Positions 56,666 through 64,000 of a stretch of DNA of 64,000 nt are shown here, one piece after another. The DNA is from Pseudolabrys sp. GTDB lineage: Bacteria > Pseudomonadota > Alphaproteobacteria > Rhizobiales > Xanthobacteraceae. The DNA lies in NCBI GenBank assembly GCA_019689975.1, contig JADGGK010000001.1:124001-188000 (forward strand), written 5' to 3'. The notes under the pieces were generated by a model that saw only the letters and a list, made by a program, of their open reading frames with translations, was not told where the DNA came from and searched no databases. The position numbers and the translations under genes were made by a program. The number at the start of each line of letters is the position of its first letter. Positions within the stretch are counted from its first letter, which is position 1.

Positions 56666-56685
56666 GCGTCGCTTCGCGGCGACGC
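56666..56685. other. Hairpin between hisH and hisA
   Basis: GCGTCGC-TTCGCG-GCGACGC, a 7-bp stem with a 6-nt loop, in the 121-nt gap inside the his cluster. GCGTCGCTTCGC-type hairpins are common in related genomes, so this may be a repeat remnant. Confidence 0.35.
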
Positions 56686-56717
56686 GATCGAAGGATACTC
56701 CGGCATCCTCTCAACGC

Positions 56718-57368
56718 TCACGGATTCCATCCCAGAAAATTCGCAATCAGCTTGAGCCCGAGCGTCTGGCTCTTTTCCGGATGAAACTGCGTACCGACCA
56801 TATTGTCGCGACCGACGATGGCCGTCAGCGGGCCGCCGTAGTCGGTCTGCGCCACCAGGTCGTCGCGACACACGGGCCGCAGTTCAAACGAATGGACGAA
56901 ATAGGCGTGCAGGCCGTCCGGCCCGAGGGGCAGGCCGGCAAGCAGCGGATGCGGCCTCAAGACGTCGAGCGTATTCCAACCCATGTGGGGAATTTTCAGC
57001 CGCTTGTCGGCCGGCGCGATGCGGTCGACCTCGCCGGCGATCCAACCAAGCCCGGGCGTCACCTGGTACTCGCGCCCGCGCTCGGCCATCAGTTGCATGC
57101 CGACGCAGATGCCGAGGAAAGGCTTGCCCTGCCGGCGCACGGCCGTGTCGAGCGCCTCAATCATTCCGGCAATCCCCTCGAGCCCCCGCCGGCAGTCCGC
57201 AAAGGCACCGACTCCCGGCAGAACAATGCGATCGGCGCGCACGACATCTTCGGGATCGCTGGTGACGAGCACAGGCTCGTCGCGTCCGCGCTCGCGCGCG
57301 GCGCGCTCGAAGGCTTTGGCGGCGGAATGCAGATTGCCCGAACCATAGTCGACGATGGCGACACTCAT
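56718..57368 (-). CDS. hisH: Imidazole glycerol phosphate synthase subunit HisH
   Basis: Class I glutamine amidotransferase that supplies ammonia to HisF. The 216-residue protein has [20 protein letters not shown], the oxyanion strand [10 protein letters not shown], the nucleophile in [16 protein letters not shown], and the His-Glu pair in [15 protein letters not shown]. The ATG overlaps the stop of the DUF2628 gene (ATGA). Confidence 0.98.
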   Translation of the reverse strand: MSVAIVDYGSGNLHSAAKAFERAARERGRDEPVLVTSDPEDVVRADRIVLPGVGAFADCRRGLEGIAGMIEALDTAVRRQGKPFLGICVGMQLMAERGREYQVTPGLGWIAGEVDRIAPADKRLKIPHMGWNTLDVLRPHPLLAGLPLGPDGLHAYFVHSFELRPVCRDDLVAQTDYGGPLTAIVGRDNMVGTQFHPEKSQTLGLKLIANFLGWNP

Positions 57369-57844
57369 GGCCCGCCTCCAGGCTCGGGAAACAGGCCGAT
57401 GATGTCGGGTGAAGGCCGCAGCGGCGGGCGGTTCGCAAGCGACGCAGGCGGCATCTCGCGACGACGTTCGATCCATTGCGTGAAGAAACGGCGCTCCGCC
57501 GTCTCACGGTCTTCGCCGACGACGAAACCGAGGGTGGTCCAACGCCTGCGCGCCAAGGTCCAGCGCCGAATGCTCGCCGCCTCCAGACCGACGCCGAGTC
57601 CGATGATCAGGCTGGCACCTATCTGCCAGACCGGCGAGGCCCCGCTCAGCGCCAGCGTGGCGTTGAGCGCGCCGATGACCGCCGCGTAGATGACGAAGGC
57701 GAGCCACTGGCGATGTACCAGCAACCAGAGCGGTGCCAACGCGAAAGCCCAAAAATAAAACCCGTCGCGGACGAACACGAAGCGCTCAGGATCCGCCGCG
57801 CTCGCGGGTCCATCAGAGGGGGCGTGAACGGTATAGGTTGACAT
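57365..57844 (-). CDS. DUF2628 membrane protein in the his cluster
   Basis: A 159-residue protein with two or three hydrophobic segments ([59 protein letters not shown]). The soluble flank [20 protein letters not shown] and the proline-rich C-terminus fit the alphaproteobacterial DUF2628 family, whose function is unknown. It sits between hisB and hisH in many Hyphomicrobiales. Its stop overlaps the hisH start, so the genes are translationally coupled. ATG 57844 is preferred over one three codons upstream. Confidence 0.88.
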   Translation of the reverse strand: MSTYTVHAPSDGPASAADPERFVFVRDGFYFWAFALAPLWLLVHRQWLAFVIYAAVIGALNATLALSGASPVWQIGASLIIGLGVGLEAASIRRWTLARRRWTTLGFVVGEDRETAERRFFTQWIERRREMPPASLANRPPLRPSPDIIGLFPEPGGGP

Positions 57845-57988
57845 GGCAGCCACTCTTCAATCCTGTTCGCTGCGTCGCCCGCAGGCGTAATCCGCCCCGC
57901 CTGCGAGCGCCGGGCGAGCCGACGGATTGGCACCGACATCCCGGCATGTCCCCGCCCGGCCCTTCCTTGCGGAACGCCGCAGCGCCGA

Positions 57989-58582
57989 TCATCCGCCCAA
58001 GGAGCCCTTGGTCGACGGGATCTCGTCCTTGTAACGGGGGTCGATGGCGACCGCGACGGCGAGGGCCCGCGCCAAGCCTTTGAAGCACGACTCGGCGATA
58101 TGGTGATCGTTGGCCCCGTAGAGCGTCTCCACATGCAGCGTGATGCCGGCATTGGTCGCGAAAGCGCGAAACCACTCCTGCACCAATTCCGTGTCGAAAC
58201 TGCCCACCTTGTCGCGGGTAAAGGCGGCCTTGAACACGAGAAAGGGACGCCCGGATATGTCCAGCGCGACACGGGTAAGCGCCTCGTCCATCGGGACATG
58301 CACGTCGGCATAACGTGTGATGCCCTTCATGTCGCCGAGCGCCTGCCGGACCGCCTGACCGAGCGCGATGCCCACGTCCTCGGTGGTATGATGATGATCA
58401 ATATGAAGGTCGCCCTCGGCCTTGACCGCGATGTCGATGCGCGAATGCCGCGCGAGCAGGTCGAGCATGTGGTCGAGGAAGCCGATGCCCGTGGCGACGC
58501 GCGCGCGGCCGGCTCCGTCGAGATCAATCGCGACCTCGACGGCGGTTTCCTTGGTGGTGCGCTTGACGGCGGCCTTTCGCAT
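57989..58582 (-). CDS. hisB: Imidazoleglycerol-phosphate dehydratase
   Basis: Manganese enzyme converting IGP to imidazole acetol phosphate. The 197-residue monofunctional form has the metal motifs [38 protein letters not shown] and [18 protein letters not shown], and the terminal [12 protein letters not shown] 58582 gives the family start [16 protein letters not shown]. It is the first gene of the his cluster and is divergent from hslVU. Confidence 0.97.
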   Translation of the reverse strand: MRKAAVKRTTKETAVEVAIDLDGAGRARVATGIGFLDHMLDLLARHSRIDIAVKAEGDLHIDHHHTTEDVGIALGQAVRQALGDMKGITRYADVHVPMDEALTRVALDISGRPFLVFKAAFTRDKVGSFDTELVQEWFRAFATNAGITLHVETLYGANDHHIAESCFKGLARALAVAVAIDPRYKDEIPSTKGSLGG

Positions 58583-58710
58583 GGACAGGTTCGTAGCCAA
58601 TTCGCGCTTTTTTAACAGGGCTTGACGGGATTCGCCACCGTGCCGCGCCACCGATTTGCATCGACCGCCCGACATACTTACATGTGCTGACGCGTTCGGA
58701 CCCGCTCTGC

Positions 58711-59262
58711 ATGTCATCGACGGAAATCGCCTCCTGGCACGGCACCACGATCCTGACCGTCCGCAAGGGCGGCACCGTCGTCATCGGCGGCGACGGCCAG
58801 GTGTCGATCGGCCAGACCATCGTCAAGGCGAACGCCAGAAAAGTGCGTCGGCTCGGCAAAGGGGACGTGATCGGCGGCTTTGCCGGCGCCACCGCCGACG
58901 CCTTCACGCTGTTCGAGCGGCTCGAGACCAAGCTCGAGCAGTATCCCGGACAATTGCTGCGCGCGGCCGTCGAGCTTGCCAAGGATTGGCGCACCGACCG
59001 CTATTTGCGTCGGCTCGAGGCGATGATGATCGTCGCCGACAAGAGCGTATCGCTGGTCTTGACGGGCACCGGCGACGTCCTCGAACCGGAGGGCGGAATA
59101 GCCGGCATCGGCTCGGGGGGCAACTATGCGCTCGCCGCCGCGCGCGCGCTGATCGACGGTCCGCTCGAGGCCGAGGCGATCGTGCGCAAATCGCTCGACA
59201 TCGCCGCCGACATCTGCGTCTACACCAACCGCAATGTCACGATCGAGAGCTTGGCAACGTGA
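58711..59262 (+). CDS. hslV: ATP-dependent protease subunit HslV
   Basis: Proteasome-like peptidase of the HslUV protease. The 183-residue precursor has a short propeptide ending in WHG, after which the mature N-terminal Thr begins ([20 protein letters not shown]). The Lys motif is [40 protein letters not shown] and [14 protein letters not shown] follow. ATG 58711 was preferred over a GTG nine codons upstream. It lies 117 nt before hslU on the same strand. Confidence 0.96.
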   Translation: MSSTEIASWHGTTILTVRKGGTVVIGGDGQVSIGQTIVKANARKVRRLGKGDVIGGFAGATADAFTLFERLETKLEQYPGQLLRAAVELAKDWRTDRYLRRLEAMMIVADKSVSLVLTGTGDVLEPEGGIAGIGSGGNYALAAARALIDGPLEAEAIVRKSLDIAADICVYTNRNVTIESLAT

Positions 59263-59379
59263 CGGCGCATCTCGGGCTTGCGATGCGGCACTAGCCGTCG
59301 CGTCGCCCGATAGGGTCGCCGCAAACTGGATGTGATGTTTCCGGAGCCGCGGCACGACGCATCCGGCAAGCGAGGTCAC

Positions 59380-60687
59380 ATGACGGACTTCTCCCCCCGC
59401 GAAATCGTCTCCGAACTCGATCGCTATATCGTCGGCCAGGCCGACGCCAAACGCGCGGTGGCCATCGCCTTGCGCAACCGCTGGCGCCGTCTGCAACTCG
59501 ACGAGAAGCTGCGAGAGGAAGTGCTGCCGAAGAACATCCTCATGATCGGTCCGACGGGCGTGGGCAAGACAGAAATCTCGCGTCGCCTCGCCAAGCTCGC
59601 CGGCGCGCCTTTCCTCAAGGTCGAGGCGACCAAGTTCACCGAAGTCGGCTATGTCGGGCGCGACGTCGAGCAGATCGTGCGCGATCTCGTCGAAATCGGT
59701 ATCACGCTTACACGCGAAAAGAAACGCAAGGACGTGGCAGCGCGGGCCGAACAGGCGGCGGAAGAGCGCGTGCTCGACGCGCTCGTGGGCCCGGGGGCAA
59801 GTCCGGCCACGCGCGAAAGCTTCCGCAAGAAGCTGCGCGCGGGCGAGCTCGATGACAAGGAGATAGAAATCGAAGTACAGCAGGGTACGTCCGGCGTCCC
59901 TTTGTTCGATATTCCCGGCATCCCGGGTGCCCAGGTCGGCGCCATCAATCTCGGCGATATTTTCGGCAAGCTCGGCGGAGGACGCACCAAGACGCGGCGC
60001 GTGACGGTGCGCGACTCGCATCCCATCCTCGTGAATGAGGAGTCGGACAAGCTGCTCGACAACGAGCAGTTGACGCAGGAAGCCATTCGCGCGGTCGAAC
60101 AGAACGGCATCGTCTTTCTCGACGAGATCGACAAGATCGCCGGACGCGAGAACCTGCGCGGGGCCGATGTGTCGCGCGAGGGCGTGCAGCGCGATCTGCT
60201 GCCGCTGATCGAGGGCACGACCGTCGCCACCAAGCATGGGCCGGTAAAAACCGACCACATCTTGTTCATCGCGTCGGGCGCGTTTCACATTTCAAAACCG
60301 TCCGACCTCCTGCCCGAACTTCAGGGCCGGTTGCCGATCAGAGTCGAGCTCAAGGCGCTGACGCGAGACGATTTCCGGCGTATTCTGACCGAGCCGGAAG
60401 CCTCGCTTATCAAGCAATACGTGGCCTTGATGCAGACGGAGGGTGTCACGCTCGAGTTCACCGAGGATGCGATCGACGCGCTCGCCGACATTGCCGTGGC
60501 GGTGAATGCGAGCGTGGAAAATATCGGCGCGCGACGACTGCAGACGGTGATGGAACGCGTGCTCGACGAGGTTTCGTTCTCCGCACCCGACAGGAGCGGC
60601 GAAACCGTGCGGATCGACGCCGCCTACGTGCAACGACATATCGGCGACCTGGCGAAGAACGCGGATTTGAGCCGCTTCGTGCTGTGA
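59380..60687 (+). CDS. hslU: ATP-dependent protease ATPase subunit HslU
   Basis: AAA+ unfoldase that feeds HslV. The 435-residue protein has the opening [20 protein letters not shown], Walker [20 protein letters not shown], the pore motif [14 protein letters not shown], Walker [13 protein letters not shown], the sensor region [20 protein letters not shown] and the terminal LSRFVL that docks into HslV. The ATG at 59380 has GAGG upstream and replaces a longer frame starting 16 codons earlier. Confidence 0.98.
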   Translation: MTDFSPREIVSELDRYIVGQADAKRAVAIALRNRWRRLQLDEKLREEVLPKNILMIGPTGVGKTEISRRLAKLAGAPFLKVEATKFTEVGYVGRDVEQIVRDLVEIGITLTREKKRKDVAARAEQAAEERVLDALVGPGASPATRESFRKKLRAGELDDKEIEIEVQQGTSGVPLFDIPGIPGAQVGAINLGDIFGKLGGGRTKTRRVTVRDSHPILVNEESDKLLDNEQLTQEAIRAVEQNGIVFLDEIDKIAGRENLRGADVSREGVQRDLLPLIEGTTVATKHGPVKTDHILFIASGAFHISKPSDLLPELQGRLPIRVELKALTRDDFRRILTEPEASLIKQYVALMQTEGVTLEFTEDAIDALADIAVAVNASVENIGARRLQTVMERVLDEVSFSAPDRSGETVRIDAAYVQRHIGDLAKNADLSRFVL

Positions 60688-60791
60688 CCGCGTGCCTGGC
60701 GGGGCGGATCGACGGGCCTCTGCGGCGGTTTCCCCGAGTTGAGTCGCGGCTCGAGACGCGCGCGACCGTCTTCGTTCCGAACAACACCGAC

Positions 60792-60810
60792 CGCGTGGCA
60801 CCGCCACGCG
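60792..60810. terminator. Hairpin downstream of hslU
   Basis: CGCGTGGC-ACC-GCCACGCG is a perfect 8-bp stem with 3-nt loop, 104 nt after the hslU stop and between convergent genes. No U-tract follows, so it is only a candidate terminator. The rest of the 215-nt gap holds nothing recognisable. Confidence 0.4.
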
Positions 60811-60902
60811 CCGTGGCCCCGAACTCGTGTGCGAGCGGCGTGGGACGTCCGGAGGGCGGTCACGCGGTTCGCCCGCTTGATCGACCGCCTGCGCCAGCGC
60901 GG

Positions 60903-61070
60903 CTATTTTTCCTCGCGCGGCTTCTTGCGGCCGGCGCGTTCGCGGGCGGGTTCGGTCACCGCGACCGGATCCGACGCGGGGAAGGTTTCCTCCAACCCTT
61001 CCTCCAACCGGCGTTCAAGCCGCGCTTTGTCGAGCTCGGCCTCGTTTGGCGATTTGAGCTTGCGGGGCAT
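60903..61070 (-). CDS. Small 55-residue charged protein, unknown function
   Basis: A very strong ribosome-binding site (GGGAGGTCAC before the ATG) marks this 55-codon gene, which is buried in longer non-coding frames. The product, starting MPRKLKSPNEAELDKARLER, is highly charged. A helical central part RRLEEGLEETFPASDPVAVT precedes a basic tail (RERAGRKKPREEK). The FPASDP motif recurs in small conserved alphaproteobacterial proteins of unknown role. No membrane segment or signal. Lies between hslU and the Smr gene, on the same strand as the latter. Confidence 0.7.
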   Translation of the reverse strand: MPRKLKSPNEAELDKARLERRLEEGLEETFPASDPVAVTEPARERAGRKKPREEK

Positions 61071-61188
61071 GTGACCTCCCTCGCCGGTGTTCGCGATCGT
61101 TGAACTGGCGGTTCGTCGTGATGCCGCAAATTCCGTCGCGGTCCTCCCCGCCAGACACCGGAGGATCACGCGCGAGCCTCCTTGCGCC

Positions 61189-61740
61189 TCATGGGCGCGA
61201 TTCATGCCTGCGGCGGCTGCGACGCACCTGGACGTAGAACGCACCTTCGCCGCCGTGGGCGGCATGAGCCTGTTCGAAACCGACAACCAATGCGCGGAAT
61301 TCCGGCAAACCGAGCCAACGTGGAAGCTGATACCGCAGCACGCCCGCATTGCCCTCCGCCGAGGCGCGGCGCCCCTTGCCGGTGATGACCAAAACCAGGC
61401 GGTTGCCGCGGTCGCTCGCCTCGCGCAGGAACCGTAGCAGGGATGCATGCGCTTGATTCTGGGTAAGGCCGTGCAGATCGAGCCGCGCTTCGATCGCCAA
61501 CCGGCCGCGCGCGATACGGGAACGCGTACGGCGGCCGAGCGGTGGCAACAAAGAGCTTGAGGCCGCCGAAGGTACGGCATCGGCACGGACCATGGCTGCC
61601 GCTCCCGCGGTGCTTCCCGTGCGCATCGCCTCCGGCGCGTCCGTCGTCTTGTGCAGCGGCGTGATCGACGCGGTGACCGTCGACCACAACACGCGCTCGG
61701 CCTCGGTGAGGACGCGGCGGCGGGGATCGCGTGCGCTCAC
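61189..61740 (-). CDS. Smr domain protein
   Basis: A 183-residue protein with a C-terminal Smr (small MutS-related) domain, a DNA- or RNA-nicking endonuclease fold. The signature LDLHGLTQNQAHASLLRFLR is followed by RLVLVITGKGRR and LRYQLPRWLGLPEFRALVVG with GGEGAFYVQVRR. The N-terminal half is Ala/Ser-rich and poorly conserved, with RRRVLTEAERVLWSTVTASI as the only conserved piece. GTG start overlaps the mltA stop (GTGA), so it is coupled to mltA. Confidence 0.9.
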   Translation of the reverse strand: MSARDPRRRVLTEAERVLWSTVTASITPLHKTTDAPEAMRTGSTAGAAAMVRADAVPSAASSSLLPPLGRRTRSRIARGRLAIEARLDLHGLTQNQAHASLLRFLREASDRGNRLVLVITGKGRRASAEGNAGVLRYQLPRWLGLPEFRALVVGFEQAHAAHGGEGAFYVQVRRSRRRHESRP

Positions 61741-62906
61741 GGCCCGTGGCTCCCCTTTGCGAGTCGCGGCACCAGGATCACGAACGTGCCGTATTGCTTG
61801 ATGCGCCCGGCGACATGACCGACCGCCTCGCCGGCCCCGAAAAAGATGTCGGCGCGTGCGGGCCCGACGATGGCAGTCCCGGTATCCTGCGCGATCATGA
61901 GGTGGCGAAACGGGGTGTCGGGTTTTTCGCTTGCGATCGGCAACACGGCGTCAATCCATATCGGAGTGCCGTAGGCGTGGATGGTGCGGTCGACCGCAAG
62001 CGAGCGAAGCGGCGTGAGCGGTACCCCCTGCGCGCCGAGCGTCGACGCGTTGCGCGGAAGCTTGACCTCCCGGAAGAAAACGAATGAACGGTTCTTGCGC
62101 CTAAGTTCGACCGCCTCGCGCGGATTGGCTTCCATCCATTGGCGGATGCGGTCCATGCTCATGTCCTCGCGCGCGATGATTCCGCGCTCGACGAGAAACC
62201 GACCGACCGCCGTGTAGGGCATGCCGTTGGTGGCTGCGTAACTCAAGCGCATGATCGTCCCGTCCGCAAGCCTGACGCGCGTCGAACCCTGGATCTGGGC
62301 AAAGAACGCATCCACGGGGCTCTTCACCCAGCATATTTCCAGTCCCTTGCCGGCAAGTGCGCCGTTCTCGATCTCGGTACGATCATAATACGGGCCGCCG
62401 CCCCTGCGAACGAATTTGCCGTTTCCGGCGTCGACGAGATCGGGCGGCATCCGGTAGAGCGGCACGTCGTAGTCGGCGCTGCGCACCAGCGAGCCGTCGA
62501 TTTCGGTTTCGTAATATCCGGTAAAGAATCCGCCGGGCTCCCCTTTTGGGGTCACGCGCATCGGCACGAAATTGCGCTCAAAAAAACGCCGCGCCTGCGC
62601 CGTATCAAGCGTACCTGCCGCGAGCGCGCGTTCACAAACCTGGAAAAGCTGCGCCGTGATCGGGCGCGCGGCGCGAACCGCCTTGCCTCCGCCCAGGATG
62701 GCCGTACAACTGGTTTGAAAGGCGGCGAATGCCGCTGCCTGATCATCCTCATCCCAACCCGGCAAGGCCGCGAAAGTCGCCGGCGCGAGCGTTGCGTCCG
62801 CAAGTGCCGCCTCCTCCGCGGGTGCAGCAGCCGTGGGACTCACCGTCGTCATGAAACAAAGCGCAAAGCCGAAACGCGCCGCACGGCGAAATCCGCGTGA
62901 GGCCAT
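61737..62906 (-). CDS. mltA: Membrane-bound lytic murein transglycosylase A
   Basis: Cuts the glycan strand of peptidoglycan to form 1,6-anhydromuropeptides. The 389-residue protein has a signal-peptide-like N-terminus (GFALCFMTTVSPTAAAPAEE) without a clear lipobox Cys, so it may be soluble in the periplasm. It has the MltA domain (GGFFTGYYETEIDGSLVR, EICWVKSPVDAFFAQIQGST) and the 3D domain with catalytic Asp residues (HLMIAQDTGTAIVGPARADI). ATG 62906 is chosen; it lies 4 nt from the tim44-like stop. Confidence 0.93.
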   Translation of the reverse strand: MASRGFRRAARFGFALCFMTTVSPTAAAPAEEAALADATLAPATFAALPGWDEDDQAAAFAAFQTSCTAILGGGKAVRAARPITAQLFQVCERALAAGTLDTAQARRFFERNFVPMRVTPKGEPGGFFTGYYETEIDGSLVRSADYDVPLYRMPPDLVDAGNGKFVRRGGGPYYDRTEIENGALAGKGLEICWVKSPVDAFFAQIQGSTRVRLADGTIMRLSYAATNGMPYTAVGRFLVERGIIAREDMSMDRIRQWMEANPREAVELRRKNRSFVFFREVKLPRNASTLGAQGVPLTPLRSLAVDRTIHAYGTPIWIDAVLPIASEKPDTPFRHLMIAQDTGTAIVGPARADIFFGAGEAVGHVAGRIKQYGTFVILVPRLAKGSHGP

Positions 62907-62910
62907 GCAC

Positions 62911-63627
62911 TCATTGCCCGGCTTCGGTCGCGACCAGTTTCCAGTTCGGATCGCGCGCGGAGACATCGCGAGCGAACGTCCATATGTCGGTGACCTCGGT
63001 GACCTTCTCGGCACTTCCATCGACGATCGCGCCGTTCTTGTCGCGCGTGACGGAAATGAGCTGCGAGACGAAGCGGACCGTCACCTGCGCAAGACGCTGG
63101 CGCAGCTCGGCGTGGGTGATTTCGGCCTTGTCGATCGAAACAAACCGATTTTCCACCGTCTCGCCGCGCTGCTCACGGGCGTTGATTGCTGCGTCAAACC
63201 CTTCAAAGACCTCGCGCGAGAGAAGATCGCGCAGCGTTCGGCGATCGCCCTGGGCATAGGCATTGACGATCATTTCATAGGCGGTGCGCGCGCCGGCAAG
63301 AAAATGCTTGACGTCGAAACCGGGATCGGCCGCCGCGATCGCATCCAGGCCGGCGGCGACGGGCGAGCCCGGCTCGGCCACGTCCTTCCAGCGTTCGCCG
63401 CCGACCGAAGGCTCCGCAGCGGTCTTCGGCACCGCGCCTTCCGGACCGGGGCTGGGCAGCGCCACCACTTTCTCCGACCCCGGGCGGATCGACTCGCGCG
63501 CCGAATAGGGATCGTAGGGCGGCCGCTCGCGCCCGGTACGCTGGCCGAGCACGCTGCGCAGACGCAGGAAAATGAACACCGCCAGCGCCAGAAAGATGAT
63601 GGTATAGATGTCGAACACGTCGCGCAT
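62911..63627 (-). CDS. Tim44/TimA family membrane-associated protein
   Basis: A 238-residue protein with an N-terminal membrane helix (VFDIYTIIFLALAVFIFLRL), a proline-rich linker and a Tim44-like domain (about 85-235: PGFDVKHFLAGARTAYEMIV, FVSIDKAEITHAELRQRLAQ, VTEVTDIWTFARDVSARDPN). Alphaproteobacterial TimA proteins are the relatives of mitochondrial import factor Tim44; their bacterial role is thought to concern inner-membrane protein complexes. It leads the tim44-mltA-smr series and is divergent from fxsA. Confidence 0.93.
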   Translation of the reverse strand: MRDVFDIYTIIFLALAVFIFLRLRSVLGQRTGRERPPYDPYSARESIRPGSEKVVALPSPGPEGAVPKTAAEPSVGGERWKDVAEPGSPVAAGLDAIAAADPGFDVKHFLAGARTAYEMIVNAYAQGDRRTLRDLLSREVFEGFDAAINAREQRGETVENRFVSIDKAEITHAELRQRLAQVTVRFVSQLISVTRDKNGAIVDGSAEKVTEVTDIWTFARDVSARDPNWKLVATEAGQ

Positions 63628-63829
63628 GCTCTCGGCGGCTTATGGCGGATCGTCAACCGTTCGATCGGCGAGAGGCCGGGATGGCGGAGGCTCCCGCCAT
63701 CACTATGTATGCCGGTGACCGCACCGTTCCATAGGCCTCGTGCCGGTTTCGGCGCATTTTCGGCTCGCTCGCCCACATTAGACGATTAGCACTCCGACGC
63801 CAACAACCGCCGATCCAAGAAAAACGCTC

Positions 63830-64000
63830 ATGAATGTCGCAAAATGGCTCATTTACGCCCTATTGCTGCTGCCATTTGCCGAATTGGCGGTGTTTGTCGC
63901 CGTCGCCGCCGTCATCGGGCTGCCGTGGGCGGCGGTGCTGCTATTGGCGGGGTCGCTGAGCGGCGCGCTGGTGCTGCGCCATGCGGGTAGCGGAACCATC
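63830..64000 (+). CDS. fxsA: FxsA family membrane protein (3' end beyond window)
   Basis: The first 57 codons are present. The N-terminus MNVAKWLIYALLLLPFAELA followed by VFVAVAAVIGLPWAAVLLLA is the double-helix opening of FxsA, a small inner-membrane protein that, when abundant, alleviates exclusion of phage T7 by F plasmid in E. coli. Its normal role is unknown. It is divergent from the tim44-like gene, which in related genomes is usual together with secB downstream. AAGAAA upstream is a weak ribosome-binding site. Confidence 0.8.
   Translation, partial: MNVAKWLIYALLLLPFAELAVFVAVAAVIGLPWAAVLLLAGSLSGALVLRHAGSGTI

Noticed and set aside
63786-63794. Half of an HrcA operator (TTAGCACTC) before fxsA
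   Set aside because: The partner GAGTGCTAA is absent at 9 nt or any nearby spacing, so it is not a CIRCE element.

Overview
This is GC-rich chromosomal DNA from an alphaproteobacterium, most likely of the order Hyphomicrobiales (Rhizobiales). The gene orders support this: rnd-lptC-lptA; infC-rpmI-rplT-pheS-pheT; hrcA-grpE; dnaK-dnaJ; rph-rdgB-hemW; hisB-DUF2628-hisH-hisA-hisF-hisE-coaA divergent from hslV-hslU; and tim44-mltA-smr divergent from fxsA. So do short palindromic intergenic repeats like those of Bradyrhizobium/Rhodopseudomonas relatives, an alphaproteobacterial LexA-type box and an alphaproteobacterial heat-shock promoter. I see no insertion sequence, prophage, CRISPR array or rRNA. 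Gene density is high and most genes are housekeeping.

Region by region. 0-2.1 kb: LPS-export genes lptA (cut by the window edge) and lptC, an RNase D-like gene, and tRNA-Leu(CAG) with a clear promoter. 2.2-9.6 kb: NDUFA9-like reductase, FMN-dependent L-lactate dehydrogenase, UppP, GST, QueG, a hydrolase and a glycosyltransferase. 9.7-14.8 kb: IF-3 (AUU start), L35, L20 and PheST. 14.9-26.8 kb: a PP-loop ATPase, a YiiX-like hydrolase, an EI24 membrane protein, a phenylacetate-CoA ligase beside a DpgC-like cofactor-free dioxygenase, endonuclease III, DUF2244, an Ada-like methyltransferase, GpmA, DapB, DUF1330, PyrF, an FMN reductase and a PmtA-like methyltransferase. 26.9-39.6 kb: DnaJ, DnaK with a sigma-32 promoter, a nicotinamidase, an exported unknown, an OprB porin/di-heme peroxidase/imelysin operon behind a palindromic operator, GrpE, HrcA, RNase PH and RdgB. 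39.7-50.1 kb: HemW, an LpoA-like lipoprotein, RsmI, YraN, a chemoreceptor, GshB, two solute-binding-fold proteins and ComM with an SOS-type promoter. 50.1-64 kb: a hybrid sensor kinase, OlsB, CoaA, the his cluster, HslVU, a 55-residue protein, Smr, MltA, Tim44-like and the start of FxsA.

The genes group around envelope building (Lpt, UppP, MltA, LpoA, OlsB, PmtA), translation and tRNA maturation (tRNA-Leu, RNase D, RNase PH, QueG, IF-3, L35/L20, PheST, RsmI), and proteostasis (DnaKJ, GrpE, HrcA, HslVU). The least explained parts are the imelysin-peroxidase-porin operon and the DpgC-like/PaaK pair. The best-defined regulatory signals are the tRNA-Leu promoter, the AUU start of infC, the rpmI leader hairpin, the dnaK heat-shock promoter and the comM SOS-type box.
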